DNA from: Paratractidigestivibacter faecalis
GTDB lineage: Bacteria > Actinomycetota > Coriobacteriia > Coriobacteriales > Atopobiaceae
DNA: 64,000 bases
NCBI RefSeq assembly: GCF_003416765.1
Contig: NZ_QSNG01000001.1
Location: 708,742 to 772,741 of the forward strand
Direction: 5' to 3'
Position 1 is the first letter of the stretch; each line of letters opens with the position of its first letter. The translations under genes were made by a program, and so were the position numbers. This document shows positions 36,612-45,628 of this stretch, piece by piece. A model generated the notes under the pieces. The model saw only the letters and a program-made list of their open reading frames with translations. It made no database searches and was not told the origin of the DNA.

Positions 36612-37145
36612 ATGACCAGAAGATTCCACACGCCCGCGCTTCTCGCCCTGTTGACCGCGCTTGTCCTTGCGCTTGTCGGCTGCGGCGGGACCACGACCGG
36701 CGCCGACGCTGAGGCGGCCCGTGCCTGCGTCCAGACGGCCATGGAGGACGTGAGGACGCAGGCCCCCGACGCCCGCCAGGCCGTCCTCGACGAGCTGGAA
36801 TCCCATGCGGAAAAGCCCCTCGCCAAGATGGGAGTCTCGGCGGAGGACCTGGTGGACGACTACTTCCGGGACTTCTCCTTCGAGGTCGGGGAGGCCACGG
36901 TCACCGGCAACAGCGCCCAGGTGAGCGTCAGCGTCACCTGCAGGCCCGTGCGCGACATCGTGACCCAGCTCGTCGAGAAGTGCGCAGGCAAGTGGGAGGC
37001 CGCCGCCCCCACGCTGTGGGAGCTCCTGGATGGGTCCGAGCCGCAGCAGGTCCAGACCTCGGTCAGCTGCACCAAGGAGTCTGACGGGACGTGGTCCTGC
37101 GACGATGGCCTGAAGCGAGCGCTCACTGATCTTTGCCTCAAATAA
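36612..37145 (+). CDS. Putative lipoprotein, second of a paralogous pair
   Basis: A 177-residue lipoprotein with signal MTRRFHTPALLALLTALVLA and lipobox LVGC. The mature part aligns along its length with the upstream neighbour: lysine/aspartate-rich helix, VSAEDLVDDYFRDFSFEVGE against IDARDFMSAYLDGFDYSVGD, SVSVTCRPV against LSITCRSM, and CTKESDGTWSCDDG against CQKDSDGNWSYADG. The ATG at 36612 is chosen over a TTG six bases earlier because GGAG is correctly spaced. Function unknown; 22 bases separate the genes. Confidence 0.8.
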   Translation: MTRRFHTPALLALLTALVLALVGCGGTTTGADAEAARACVQTAMEDVRTQAPDARQAVLDELESHAEKPLAKMGVSAEDLVDDYFRDFSFEVGEATVTGNSAQVSVSVTCRPVRDIVTQLVEKCAGKWEAAAPTLWELLDGSEPQQVQTSVSCTKESDGTWSCDDGLKRALTDLCLK

Positions 37146-37200
37146 TCCGCAGGTAGGAGACCTCGTCCGCAGTCTTTCTCAAAATAGTTGAGATTGAGGG

Positions 37201-37228
37201 TTGCATCGTCTGCGAAATCCTGTATATT
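37201..37228 (+). promoter_or_regulatory. Promoter of tRNA-Asn
   Basis: TTGCAT (37201-37206), a 16-base spacer and TATATT (37223-37228) lie about 30 bases upstream of the mature tRNA 5' end. Confidence 0.75.
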
Positions 37229-37258
37229 ACTTTCTTGTGCGAACGAGCACCCACCAAT

Positions 37259-37333
37259 TCCCCGGTGGCGCAGTGGTAGCGCAGCTGACTGTTAATCAGC
37301 GTGTCGCAGGTTCGAATCCTGCCCGGGGAGCCA
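37259..37333 (+). tRNA. tRNA-Asn (anticodon GTT)
   Basis: The acceptor stem TCCCCGG pairs with CCGGGGA, with discriminator G and encoded CCA. The D arm GCGCAGTGGTAGCGC, anticodon arm CTGACTGTTAATCAG with anticodon GTT, and T arm GCAGGTTCGAATCCTGC all fold normally. It is a single tRNA unit with its own promoter and terminator. Confidence 0.97.
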
Positions 37334-37343
37334 GTAATTTCAT

Positions 37344-37372
37344 AGACCGTCGGGAAACCGGCGGTCTTTTTT
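37344..37372 (+). terminator. Rho-independent terminator of tRNA-Asn
   Basis: AGACCGTCGG (37344-37353) pairs with CCGGCGGTCT (37358-37367) around GAAA with one T-G pair, followed by a run of six T. Confidence 0.93.
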
Positions 37373-37487
37373 GTTGCCTCCTACAACTGCGGCAATTCTA
37401 TGGCCGCCATGGCGCTGTGATAGCATCAATGAGTTATTGCAACCACTAGACCTGTCTCGCGCGGCGTGTCCGCGTTAGGGGGAAATC

Positions 37488-38315
37488 TTGGATCAGAACA
37501 CCCAGGGAGCCACCGCTCCCACCAAGGTGCACGTGGGCGGCCGCCTCTCCAAGGACCGCTACATCCTTCAGCAACTCGTCACCAAGGACTTCAAGCTCCG
37601 CTACCGCAGGAGCGTCCTGGGCGTCGTCTGGAGCGTCCTCAACCCGCTGCTCATGATGATCATCATGAGCTTCGTCTTCCAGTACTTCCTGCGCTCCAAC
37701 CTGGAGCACTACTCGCTCTACCTCATCGTGGGTAACATCACCTTCGCCCTCATGAACGACGCCACCAACGGCGGCCTGCGCTCCATCATCGACGCCTCGT
37801 CGCTCCTGAAGAAGGTCAAGGTGGACCGTTGGGTCTTCCCGGTCCAGAAGGTCTTCTCGGCGGCCGTCAACTTTGCCTTCAGCCTCATCGCCGTTGCCAT
37901 CGTCATGGTCTTCGACGGCGTGATGCCCACCATCCACGTTCTGTGGTTTGTCGTGGGCCTCGTGCTGGTCATGCTCTTCTCCATTGGCATCGGCCTCTTC
38001 ATCGGCGCCCTGGCCGTCTTCTTCCGCGACATGATCCACCTCTGGAGCGTCGTGCTGACCGCGTGGACCTACCTCACGCCCATCTTCTGGGATCTGTCGC
38101 TTCTTACCAACTCAAACGCCCCGCGCATCGTGGTCTGGATCGTCAAGGCCAACCCCATGTACAACTACCTGGAGATCATGCGCTCGGCCTTCGTCTACCA
38201 GAACAACCCGTCTGTCACGGTGCTCGCGCTTGCCGCCATCTGGGCCGTCATCGCCCTGGTCATCGGCATCACGGTCTTCAAGAAGACCGAGCACAAGTTC
38301 ATCCTCTACATCTAG
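37488..38315 (+). CDS. ABC-2 type polysaccharide/teichoic acid export permease (Wzm/TagG-like)
   Basis: A 275-residue membrane subunit of an exporter that moves lipid-linked surface glycans across the membrane. The cytoplasmic N-terminus ends KDFKLRYRRSVLGVVWSVLNPL, the typical Wzm/TagG entry motif. Six spans follow, including FFRDMIHLWSVVLTAWTYLTPI, which is conserved in the family. The TTG start is supported by AGGGGGA 4 bases upstream. The ATPase subunit follows after 18 bases. No glycosyltransferase genes adjoin. Confidence 0.9.
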   Translation: MDQNTQGATAPTKVHVGGRLSKDRYILQQLVTKDFKLRYRRSVLGVVWSVLNPLLMMIIMSFVFQYFLRSNLEHYSLYLIVGNITFALMNDATNGGLRSIIDASSLLKKVKVDRWVFPVQKVFSAAVNFAFSLIAVAIVMVFDGVMPTIHVLWFVVGLVLVMLFSIGIGLFIGALAVFFRDMIHLWSVVLTAWTYLTPIFWDLSLLTNSNAPRIVVWIVKANPMYNYLEIMRSAFVYQNNPSVTVLALAAIWAVIALVIGITVFKKTEHKFILYI

Positions 38316-38333
38316 GGAAGGCACGGCCCAGTC

Positions 38334-39104
38334 ATGGCTTACAACTCTCTGCCCGCCTCCTCGCAGGAGAAGTACTCCATCGAGGTCGAGGACGTCTCCA
38401 TGATCTTCAACATCGCCTCCGAGGTGCTCACCAACCTCAAGGAGTACTTCATCAAGGCCATGAAGCACGAGCTGTTCTTCAAGGAGTTCCGCGCCCTCAA
38501 CCACGTCTCGTTTAAGGTCAGCCGAGGCGAGGTCGTGGGCCTGGTGGGCACCAACGGCTCCGGCAAATCCACCATGCTCAAGTGCATCGCCGGCGTGCTC
38601 GAGCCCAGCGAGGGCTCCATCACCGTCCGCGGCAACATCGCCCCGCTGATCGAGCTGGGCGCCGGCTTTGACCCTGAGCTCACCGCGCGCGAGAACATCT
38701 ACCTCAACGGAGCGCTGCTGGGCTACACCAAGGAGTTCATCGACGGCCACCTGCAGGACATCATCGACTTCGCCGAGCTGCAGGACTTCATGGACATGCC
38801 GCTCAAGAACTACTCAAGCGGCATGGTGGCCCGCATCGCCTTCGCCATCGCCACGGTGACCGAGCCCGACGTCCTCATCGTCGACGAGACCCTCTCCGTG
38901 GGCGACGTCTTCTTCCAGGAGAAGTGCGAGGCCCGCATCAAGTCCTTCATCGACAGCGGCCACGTGACGGTGCTCTTCGTCAGCCACTCCATCGAGCAGG
39001 TCGAGCGCATCTGCACCCGCGCCGTCTGGATCGAGAAGGGCCAGCAGCGCATGGACGGCCCCGTCGAGGAGGTCTGCCGCGCCTACAGGGCCCAGTTCGA
39101 CTAG
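38334..39104 (+). CDS. ABC transporter ATPase for polysaccharide/teichoic acid export (Wzt/TagH-like)
   Basis: A 256-residue ATPase partner of the upstream permease. Walker A is GTNGSGKST, the LELGAGFDPELTARENIYLNG stretch is typical of Wzt/TagH, the signature is YSSGMVARIAFAIAT, and Walker B is VLIVDETLSVGD. It lacks the C-terminal carbohydrate-binding extension found in some Wzt proteins, so substrate selection probably resides elsewhere. About 30 N-terminal residues precede the ABC fold. Confidence 0.91.
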   Translation: MAYNSLPASSQEKYSIEVEDVSMIFNIASEVLTNLKEYFIKAMKHELFFKEFRALNHVSFKVSRGEVVGLVGTNGSGKSTMLKCIAGVLEPSEGSITVRGNIAPLIELGAGFDPELTARENIYLNGALLGYTKEFIDGHLQDIIDFAELQDFMDMPLKNYSSGMVARIAFAIATVTEPDVLIVDETLSVGDVFFQEKCEARIKSFIDSGHVTVLFVSHSIEQVERICTRAVWIEKGQQRMDGPVEEVCRAYRAQFD

Positions 39105-39174
39105 CGTCGGCGGGGGAGAGGGGCGCTTCTCCTTGCGCCGCCCGCCGTCATTTCCGTGCCGCTCGATTTTTGCC

Positions 39175-39203
39175 TTGCCCGCCGCCCGACTCAGGCGTAC
39201 AGT
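39175..39203 (+). promoter_or_regulatory. Promoter of the pyr operon
   Basis: TTGCCC (39175-39180), 17 bases, and TACAGT (39198-39203) precede the PyrR leader. The expected start is near 39210, giving a leader of about 130 bases. Confidence 0.7.
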
Positions 39204-39209
39204 ATGCAA

Positions 39210-39321
39210 GAACCTTTAAGCGGTACTGTGAGACCAGCAAGGTGAGACAACCCCTTCCGGGGTCACTTATAGCCTTCCTACTGGGTGTCCTGTGCCGCCT
39301 GACGGTCAGGGCATCTTTTTT
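39210..39321 (+). promoter_or_regulatory. PyrR-type attenuator leader
   Basis: The leader contains GGTACTGTGAGACCAGCAAGG (39222-39242), shown by its GTGAGACC core to resemble PyrR-binding loops, and ends in a G+C stem (39294-39312) with six T (39316-39321), 16 bases before pyrR. In characterised systems PyrR with UMP binds the loop and lets the terminator form. Whether this region encodes the competing antiterminator was not resolved. Confidence 0.72.
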
Positions 39322-39325
39322 GTAA

Positions 39326-39910
<585 letters not shown>

Positions 39911-40846
39911 ATGCTTTCCGTCAAGCACTTGATCGACACGACGAGCCTCACCGAGGATGACATCTACCAGATCCTCGACACGGCCCGCGCGTTCGAGGAC
40001 GTCAACAGCCGCGCCATCAAGAAGGTTCCCGCCCTGCGCGGCCGCACCATCGTGAACCTCTTCCTGGAGCCCTCCACCCGCACCAAGAGCTCCTTCGAGC
40101 TCGCCGAGAAGCGCCTGTCCGCGGACAGCCTCTCCATGGGCGGCTCCACCTCCTCGGTGGTCAAGGGCGAGTCCTTGGCCGACACCATCCAGACCATCGA
40201 CGCCATGAACGTCGACATGTTCATCTGCCGCGCCAAGCTCGCCGGCACGCCGCAGAAGATTACCGAGCACACCGACGCCATCGTCATCAACGCCGGCGAC
40301 GGCAAGCACCAGCACCCCACCCAGGCCATGCTGGACCTCTACACCATGCGCAAGAACTTCGGCCACCTGGACGGCCTGAAGGTCGCCATCGTGGGCGACC
40401 TCTCCCACAGCCGCGTCTGCGGCTCCCTGGTGCCGGCCTTGAAGACCGTCGGCGCCGACGTCACCCTCGTCGGCCCCCCGACCTTCCAGGTCGACGACCC
40501 TGACTACTACGGCGTGCCGCAGACCGCCGACTTCGACTCCGTCATCCCCGAGGTCGACATCGTCTACATGCTGCGCGTCCAGCTCGAGCGCATGGAGGGC
40601 GCGTCCATCCCGTCCCGCCGCGAGTACAACCGCCTCTGGGGCCTGGACATGGCCCGCGTCAACAAGATGCGCCCGGAGGCCATCATCTGCCACCCCGGTC
40701 CCATGAACCGAGGCATGGAGATCAACGCGGACGTCGCCGACTGCGCCCGCTCCAGGATTCTGACCCAGGTCAACGCCGGCGTGCTCACCCGCATGGCCGA
40801 GATGTACCTGCTGCTGGGAGGAGAGAACAATGGCATTTCTGCTTAG
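39911..40846 (+). CDS. pyrB: Aspartate carbamoyltransferase catalytic subunit PyrB
   Basis: Condenses carbamoyl phosphate with aspartate; 311 residues. The carbamoyl phosphate motif FLEPSTRTKSSFELAEKRL (about 51-69) is intact, with HPTQAMLDLYT and HPGPMNRGMEI later. No regulatory pyrI chain is present. It starts directly after the pyrR stop and overlaps pyrC by 17 bases. Confidence 0.97.
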   Translation: MLSVKHLIDTTSLTEDDIYQILDTARAFEDVNSRAIKKVPALRGRTIVNLFLEPSTRTKSSFELAEKRLSADSLSMGGSTSSVVKGESLADTIQTIDAMNVDMFICRAKLAGTPQKITEHTDAIVINAGDGKHQHPTQAMLDLYTMRKNFGHLDGLKVAIVGDLSHSRVCGSLVPALKTVGADVTLVGPPTFQVDDPDYYGVPQTADFDSVIPEVDIVYMLRVQLERMEGASIPSRREYNRLWGLDMARVNKMRPEAIICHPGPMNRGMEINADVADCARSRILTQVNAGVLTRMAEMYLLLGGENNGISA

Positions 40847-42131
40847 GGGCGCCCGCGTCGTAGACCCGCAGGAGGGCATCGACGACGTCCTCGACGTCCT
40901 CATCGACGGCGAGAAGATTGCATGCGTCGGCAAGGACCTCGAGGCTCCCGCCGACGCCGAGGTCATCGATGCCGCCGGCAAGTACCTCGTTCCCGGCCTG
41001 GTGGACATGCACGTCCACTTCCGTGACCCGGGCTTCGAGTACAAGGAGACCATCGAGACCGGCTCCGCGGCCGCGGTCCACGGCGGCTTCACCGACGTGG
41101 CCACCATGCCCAACACCGACCCGGTCACCGACACCGGTGCCGAGATCCGCTACCAGATCGACCGCGCCCACGCCGCCGGCCTGTGCCACGTCCGCCCCAT
41201 CGGCGCCATGACCCGCGGCGAGAAGGGCGAGTCCCTCGCCGAGATCGGCGACATGGTCATCGAGGGCGCCGCCGCCTTCTCCGACGACGGCCACGGCGTC
41301 CAGAGCGCCGGCATGATGCGCACCTGCATGGAGTACATCGCCCAGTTCGACCGCGTCGCGCTCGCCCACTGCGAGATCGAGTCCCTCTCCGGCCACGGCG
41401 TCATCAACGAGGGCCGCGCCTCCACGCGTCTGGGCATGTTCGGCTGGCCGGCGCTGGCCGAGGAGCTCGAGATCTACCGCGACATCGAGCTCGTCCGCCT
41501 CACCAAGTGCCCGCTGCACATCTGCCACATCTCCACTCGCAAGGGGCTTGACCTGGTGCGCGCCGCCAAGGCCGACGGCCTGCCCGTCACCTGCGAGGTC
41601 ACCCCGCACCACCTCTTCCTCTGCGAGGACGACATCACCGACGCCTATGACACCAACCTCAAGATGAACCCGCCCCTGCGCACCGCCGACGACGCGGCCG
41701 CGCTTCGCGAGGGCCTTCTCGATGGCTCCATCGACTGCGTGGTCACCGACCACGCGCCGCACGCCCCGCACGAGAAGGACTGCGAGTGGGAGATCTCCTT
41801 CTTCGGCATCGTGGGCCTCGAGACCTCGCTTCCGCTCATGCTGCAGAACCTCGTGGCCAGCGGCAAGATGAGCTGGGCGCGCCTCGTCGAGGTCATGGCC
41901 GTCAACCCGCGCCGCCTGCTGCGCCTTGACCCCGTCAGCGTCAAGGCCGGCTCCGCCGCCGACCTCACCCTCATCGACCCGGCCAAGTCCGTCACCGTGA
42001 CCCCCGAGTGGATGCAGAGCCGCTCCAAGAACTCCGCCTGGCTTGGCCAGACGCTTACCGGCGTCGCCACCGACGTCTTCGTCTCCGGCAAGCGCACGCT
42101 CACCGACGGCGTCGTCACGCCGCGGCACTAG
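40830..42131 (+). CDS. pyrC: Dihydroorotase PyrC
   Basis: Zinc amidohydrolase that cyclises carbamoyl aspartate; 433 residues, class I length. The metal motif DMHVHFRDPGFEYKET is at about 56-71; later metal/substrate residues lie in HCE, HICHIST and DHAPHAPHEKD. The ATG is preceded by GGGAGGAG inside the end of pyrB. The spacing to pyrK is 9 bases. Confidence 0.97.
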   Translation: MAFLLRGARVVDPQEGIDDVLDVLIDGEKIACVGKDLEAPADAEVIDAAGKYLVPGLVDMHVHFRDPGFEYKETIETGSAAAVHGGFTDVATMPNTDPVTDTGAEIRYQIDRAHAAGLCHVRPIGAMTRGEKGESLAEIGDMVIEGAAAFSDDGHGVQSAGMMRTCMEYIAQFDRVALAHCEIESLSGHGVINEGRASTRLGMFGWPALAEELEIYRDIELVRLTKCPLHICHISTRKGLDLVRAAKADGLPVTCEVTPHHLFLCEDDITDAYDTNLKMNPPLRTADDAAALREGLLDGSIDCVVTDHAPHAPHEKDCEWEISFFGIVGLETSLPLMLQNLVASGKMSWARLVEVMAVNPRRLLRLDPVSVKAGSAADLTLIDPAKSVTVTPEWMQSRSKNSAWLGQTLTGVATDVFVSGKRTLTDGVVTPRH

Positions 42132-42140
42132 GGGACAAAG

Positions 42141-42932
42141 ATGACCCTCATGTCCAGGGTGCGAGAGCACGCCTACACGGTGCTCGAGAACGAGGCGGTC
42201 GGTGACGGTATCTGGCGCATGGTCTTCAGCGCGCCGGAGCTCGCCGGCTCCCTCGAGCCCGGCCAGTTCATGAACTTCCTCGTCCCCGGCGCCAAGCAGA
42301 TCCTGCGCGTGCCCCTCTCGTTCGCCTCCGCGGACGCGGAGTCAGGCACCGTAGAGGTCATCTACGCGGTCGTCGGCGACGCCACCCGCGCGCTCACCAG
42401 GATGGCGGCGGGCGAGTCCTCCTCCGTCCTCGGGCCCTCCGGCAACGGCTGGGTCGTCCGCAAGGGGCAGGGCCGCTCCGTCGTCGTCGGCGGCGGCGTG
42501 GGCGCGCCCCCGGCCGTCGCCGCGGCCGGCCTCCTCGCAAAGAAGGGCGTCGCCTTCGACGGCGTTCTCGGCGCGCAGACCGCCTCCAAGCTCTGGGGCG
42601 TCGAGCGCCTGGGCGAGCTCGGCGCAGGCCTTGCGCTTGCCACGACCGACGACGGGTCCTTCGGCATCAAGGGCTTTACCACCGACGCCCTGCGTGAGCT
42701 GCTCTCGCAAGGAGACTACGACACGGTCTACACCTGCGGTCCGCAGGTCATGATGCGCGGCATCGCCGCGATTTGCCGTGAGGCGGGCATCAAGTGCCAG
42801 GTCTCCATGGAGCGCATGATGTCGTGCGGGTTCGGCGCGTGCAACACCTGCAACGTGCTCATGGCCGACGGCACCTACAAGTCGTGCTGCATGAACGGCC
42901 CCGTCTTCGACGCCGAGGAGGTGGCGTGGTAA
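42141..42932 (+). CDS. pyrK: Dihydroorotate dehydrogenase electron transfer subunit PyrK
   Basis: FAD and [2Fe-2S] subunit that passes electrons from PyrD to NAD; 263 residues. The FAD barrel has ILRVPLSFASAD; the NAD domain has VVGGGVGAPPAVAAA. The iron-sulfur ligands are in MSCGFGACNTCNV and SCCMNGP. Its TAA overlaps the ATG of pyrD by one base, fitting a stoichiometric PyrDK complex. Confidence 0.95.
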   Translation: MTLMSRVREHAYTVLENEAVGDGIWRMVFSAPELAGSLEPGQFMNFLVPGAKQILRVPLSFASADAESGTVEVIYAVVGDATRALTRMAAGESSSVLGPSGNGWVVRKGQGRSVVVGGGVGAPPAVAAAGLLAKKGVAFDGVLGAQTASKLWGVERLGELGAGLALATTDDGSFGIKGFTTDALRELLSQGDYDTVYTCGPQVMMRGIAAICREAGIKCQVSMERMMSCGFGACNTCNVLMADGTYKSCCMNGPVFDAEEVAW

Positions 42933-43861
42933 TGGCGAAGAGCTGCGTGAACATGGCCGTCGACCTCGGCGGCGTGAAGATGCAAAACCCCGTCAACACC
43001 GCGTCGGGCACGTTCGGCTTCGGCTGGCAGTTCGAGGGCTTCTTCGACGTGTCGCGTCTCGGCGCCATCACGACGAAGGGGTGCTCCGCCGAGCCCTGGC
43101 TCGGCAACCCCGAGCCCCGCATGTGCGAGGTGCCCTCCGGCATGATGAACACCGTCGGCCTCGCCAACCCCGGCGTCGGCGGCATGCTCGACGCCTGCGG
43201 CGACTATCTTCGCGAGCTCGAGGGCCGCGGCTGCCGCGTGATCTTGCAGGCTGCCGGCCACTCCCACGAGGAGTACATCGCCGCCGTCGAGAAGATCGAG
43301 GAGCTTGCGCCGTGGTGTTCCGGCATCGAGCTCAACATCTCCTGCCCCAATATCGCACGCGGGGGCGCCCTTGTGGGCGGCACCCCGGAGTCCGCCTCCG
43401 AGGTCGTCGAGGCGGTGCGCGACCGCGTGCACAGGCCCCTCTTGGTAAAGATGGCCCCGGTGCGCGTGCCCGAGATCGCCCGCGCGTGCGAGGCGGCGGG
43501 CGCAGACGCCCTGTGCCTCATCAACACCATCAACGGCATGCACCTCAACGTCCACACGCGCAGGAGCATGCTCTCCAAGCCCACCGGCGGCGTCTCCGGC
43601 CCCGCCATCCACGCCATCGCCGTGCGCATGGTCTGGGAGGCCGCCAATGCCGTGAAGATCCCCATCAACGGCATGGGTGGCGTCGCCACCTGGGAGGACG
43701 CGGCCGAGATGATCTTGGCTGGCGCGACTTCCGTCACTGTGGGCACCGCCAACTTCTACGACCCCTGCGCCGCTAGCAAGATCGTGGACGGACTGGCCGG
43801 CTGGGCCGTCGAGCAGGGAGTATCCGACATCAACGAGCTGATTGGAGCCGCAGAATGCTGA
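42932..43861 (+). CDS. pyrD: Dihydroorotate dehydrogenase class 1B, catalytic subunit PyrD
   Basis: FMN enzyme that oxidises dihydroorotate in partnership with PyrK; 309 residues. Class 1 features are NPVNTASGTFGFG, the catalytic cysteine in NISCPNI, and INGMGGVATWEDAAEMILAGA for phosphate of FMN. Cysteine, not serine, as base and the adjacent pyrK identify class 1B (NAD-dependent, suited to anaerobes). The longer frame beginning at 42794 overlaps pyrK and is not used. Confidence 0.96.
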   Translation: MAKSCVNMAVDLGGVKMQNPVNTASGTFGFGWQFEGFFDVSRLGAITTKGCSAEPWLGNPEPRMCEVPSGMMNTVGLANPGVGGMLDACGDYLRELEGRGCRVILQAAGHSHEEYIAAVEKIEELAPWCSGIELNISCPNIARGGALVGGTPESASEVVEAVRDRVHRPLLVKMAPVRVPEIARACEAAGADALCLINTINGMHLNVHTRRSMLSKPTGGVSGPAIHAIAVRMVWEAANAVKIPINGMGGVATWEDAAEMILAGATSVTVGTANFYDPCAASKIVDGLAGWAVEQGVSDINELIGAAEC

Positions 43862-44577
43862 CGTATGAGCAAGCCTCCGACAAGGTCATCATCGCACTGG
43901 ACTGCAGCCGCGAGCGCGCCTTCGAGCTTGCGGACATGCTCGCCGGCAAGGCCACCTGGGTCAAGGTCGGCATGACTCTCTTCTACGCCGAGGGCCCCGC
44001 CATCGTGGAGGCCATGCGCGAGCGCGGCCTCAGGGTCTTCCTGGACCTCAAGGTCCACGACATCCCGTTCCAGGTCCAGGGCGCCGTGCGCTCCGCCGCC
44101 ATGACGGGAGCCGACATCATCTCCATCCACGGCCTGGGCTCCTCCGCCATGGTCTCCGCCGCCCGCAAGGGTGCCGAGGAGGCCGCCGAGAAGTGCGGCC
44201 GCGAGCGCTGCCGCCTTGTCGCCATCTCGGTCCTGACGAGCATGGACCAGGACGCCCTGGCAGAGATTGGCGTCACGTCCCCCATCGCCGAGGAGGTGGC
44301 GCGTCTCGCCAGCCTTTCCTATGGCGCTGGCGCCGACGGCATCGTGTGCTCCCCGCAGGAGGCCGCCCAGATGCGCGAGCTGCTTGGCCCCGACGCGCTC
44401 ATCGTCACCCCGGGCGTGCGCCCGGCGGGCTCCGCGGTGGGGGACCAGAAGCGCATCGCCACGCCCGCGGCCGCCATCCAGGCCGGCTCCTCCAAGCTCG
44501 TCGTCGGCCGCCCCATCACCGCCGCCGACGATCCGGTGGCCGCCTTTGACGCCATCTGCGAGGAGCTCATGGCCTAG
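43855..44577 (+). CDS. pyrF: Orotidine-5'-phosphate decarboxylase PyrF
   Basis: Decarboxylates OMP to UMP; 240 residues. VIIALDCSRERAFELAD opens the barrel, the catalytic D-K-x-x-D motif is FLDLKVHDIP, and VTPGVRPAGSA binds phosphate. It overlaps pyrD by 7 bases and closes the operon. carAB and pyrE are not in this window and must lie elsewhere if present. Confidence 0.97.
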   Translation: MLTYEQASDKVIIALDCSRERAFELADMLAGKATWVKVGMTLFYAEGPAIVEAMRERGLRVFLDLKVHDIPFQVQGAVRSAAMTGADIISIHGLGSSAMVSAARKGAEEAAEKCGRERCRLVAISVLTSMDQDALAEIGVTSPIAEEVARLASLSYGAGADGIVCSPQEAAQMRELLGPDALIVTPGVRPAGSAVGDQKRIATPAAAIQAGSSKLVVGRPITAADDPVAAFDAICEELMA

Positions 44578-44607
44578 GGGCTTCAGCTTTTTGCACAAAA
44601 CAGACCG

Positions 44608-44653
44608 TTTAGCTGCGGTTTTTGAAAATAGTGCTTGCATTGCCGCAGCTAAA
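44608..44653. promoter_or_regulatory. Inverted repeat and promoter upstream of mihF
   Basis: TTTAGCTGCGG (44608-44618) and CCGCAGCTAAA (44643-44653) are perfect 11-bp arms. They straddle TTGCAT (44635-44640), which sits 17 bases before CAAACT (44658-44663) as a plausible promoter. A protein bound to, or a fold of, the arms would cover the -35. The operator role is inferred. Confidence 0.55.
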
Positions 44654-44738
44654 TGGGCAAACTATCACAGTGCAAAGCCGACCGAGTGTGTTTCCGCAGG
44701 TCAGCGGCAATCAAGTGTTTTCGATGTTTGGAGGAACC

Positions 44739-45047
44739 ATGGCTCTACCCCAGCTTACCGACGAGCAGCGCAAGGCCGCCCTCGAGAAGGCTGCCCAGGC
44801 CCGTCACGAGCGCGCTGAGCTGCGCGAGAAGATCAAGAGCGGCAAGGTCACCCTGGAGGAGGTCCTCGACTCCGACGACCCCATCGCCTGCCGCATGAAG
44901 GTCTCCACGCTCATCGAGTCCCTCCCCGGCTATGGCAAGGCCAAGGCCGCCAAGATCATGGACGAGCTCGGCATCTCCGCCACCCGTCGCGTCAAGGGCC
45001 TCGGCGCCCGTCAGCGCGAGCAGCTCATCGAGCAGCTCTCCAAGTAA
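44739..45047 (+). CDS. mihF: Integration host factor, actinobacterial type (mIHF)
   Basis: Nucleoid protein of Actinobacteria, unrelated to E. coli IHF; 102 residues. A long basic N-terminal helix (LTDEQRKAALEKAAQARHER) precedes the compact DNA-binding part with LPGYGKAKAAKIMDELGIS and RVKGLGARQREQL. It is followed by gmk and rpoZ, the usual actinobacterial order. The ATG at 44739 follows TTGGAGGAACC. Confidence 0.95.
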   Translation: MALPQLTDEQRKAALEKAAQARHERAELREKIKSGKVTLEEVLDSDDPIACRMKVSTLIESLPGYGKAKAAKIMDELGISATRRVKGLGARQREQLIEQLSK

Positions 45048-45048
45048 G

Positions 45049-45627
45049 TTGGCCAGAAGAGCTCGCCTCTTCGTGGTCTCGGGGCCGTCAGGTGTGGGCA
45101 AGGGTACCCTGGTCGCGCGTCTGCGCGAGCAGGAGCCGGGCCTGGGCCTGACGGTCTCGGCCACTACGAGGGCACCCAGGGAGGGCGAGGTAGAGGGCAC
45201 CTCCTACTACTTCCTCACCGAGGACGAGTTCGACCGCCGCGTGGCGGCCGGCGAGTTCCTGGAGTGGGCCCACGTGCACGGGCACCGCTACGGGACGCTG
45301 CGCGCCGAGGCACAGCGCCTCATGGACCAGGGTCGCTCCGTCGTTCTTGAGATCGACGTGCAGGGCGGCATTAACGTCCGCCGCGTTCACCCCGACGCGG
45401 TTCTCGTCTTCATCGAGCCCCCCTCAGCGGAGGAGCTCGAGAGGAGGCTTCGGGGCCGTGGCACCGAGGACGAGGCGTCCATCCAGATGCGCCTTGCCAA
45501 CGCCACCAAGGAGTTGGGCTACGCGGACTCCTACGACGTCCGGATCGTCAATGACGACCTCGACCGCGCCGTGGCTGAGCTGGCCCATGTGATCGATACG
45601 TACGAGACTGACGGAGGTCCCTTCTAA
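45049..45627 (+). CDS. gmk: Guanylate kinase Gmk
   Basis: Phosphorylates GMP to GDP; 192 residues. The P-loop is SGPSGVGKGTL, the GMP-binding part is SATTRAPREGEVEGTSYYFL, and LEIDVQGG and LRGRGTE follow. The TTG at 45049, one base after the mihF stop, gives the family length, but its ribosome site is weak, so translation is probably coupled to mihF. It lies immediately before rpoZ. Confidence 0.93.
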   Translation: MARRARLFVVSGPSGVGKGTLVARLREQEPGLGLTVSATTRAPREGEVEGTSYYFLTEDEFDRRVAAGEFLEWAHVHGHRYGTLRAEAQRLMDQGRSVVLEIDVQGGINVRRVHPDAVLVFIEPPSAEELERRLRGRGTEDEASIQMRLANATKELGYADSYDVRIVNDDLDRAVAELAHVIDTYETDGGPF

Positions 45628-45628
45628 G

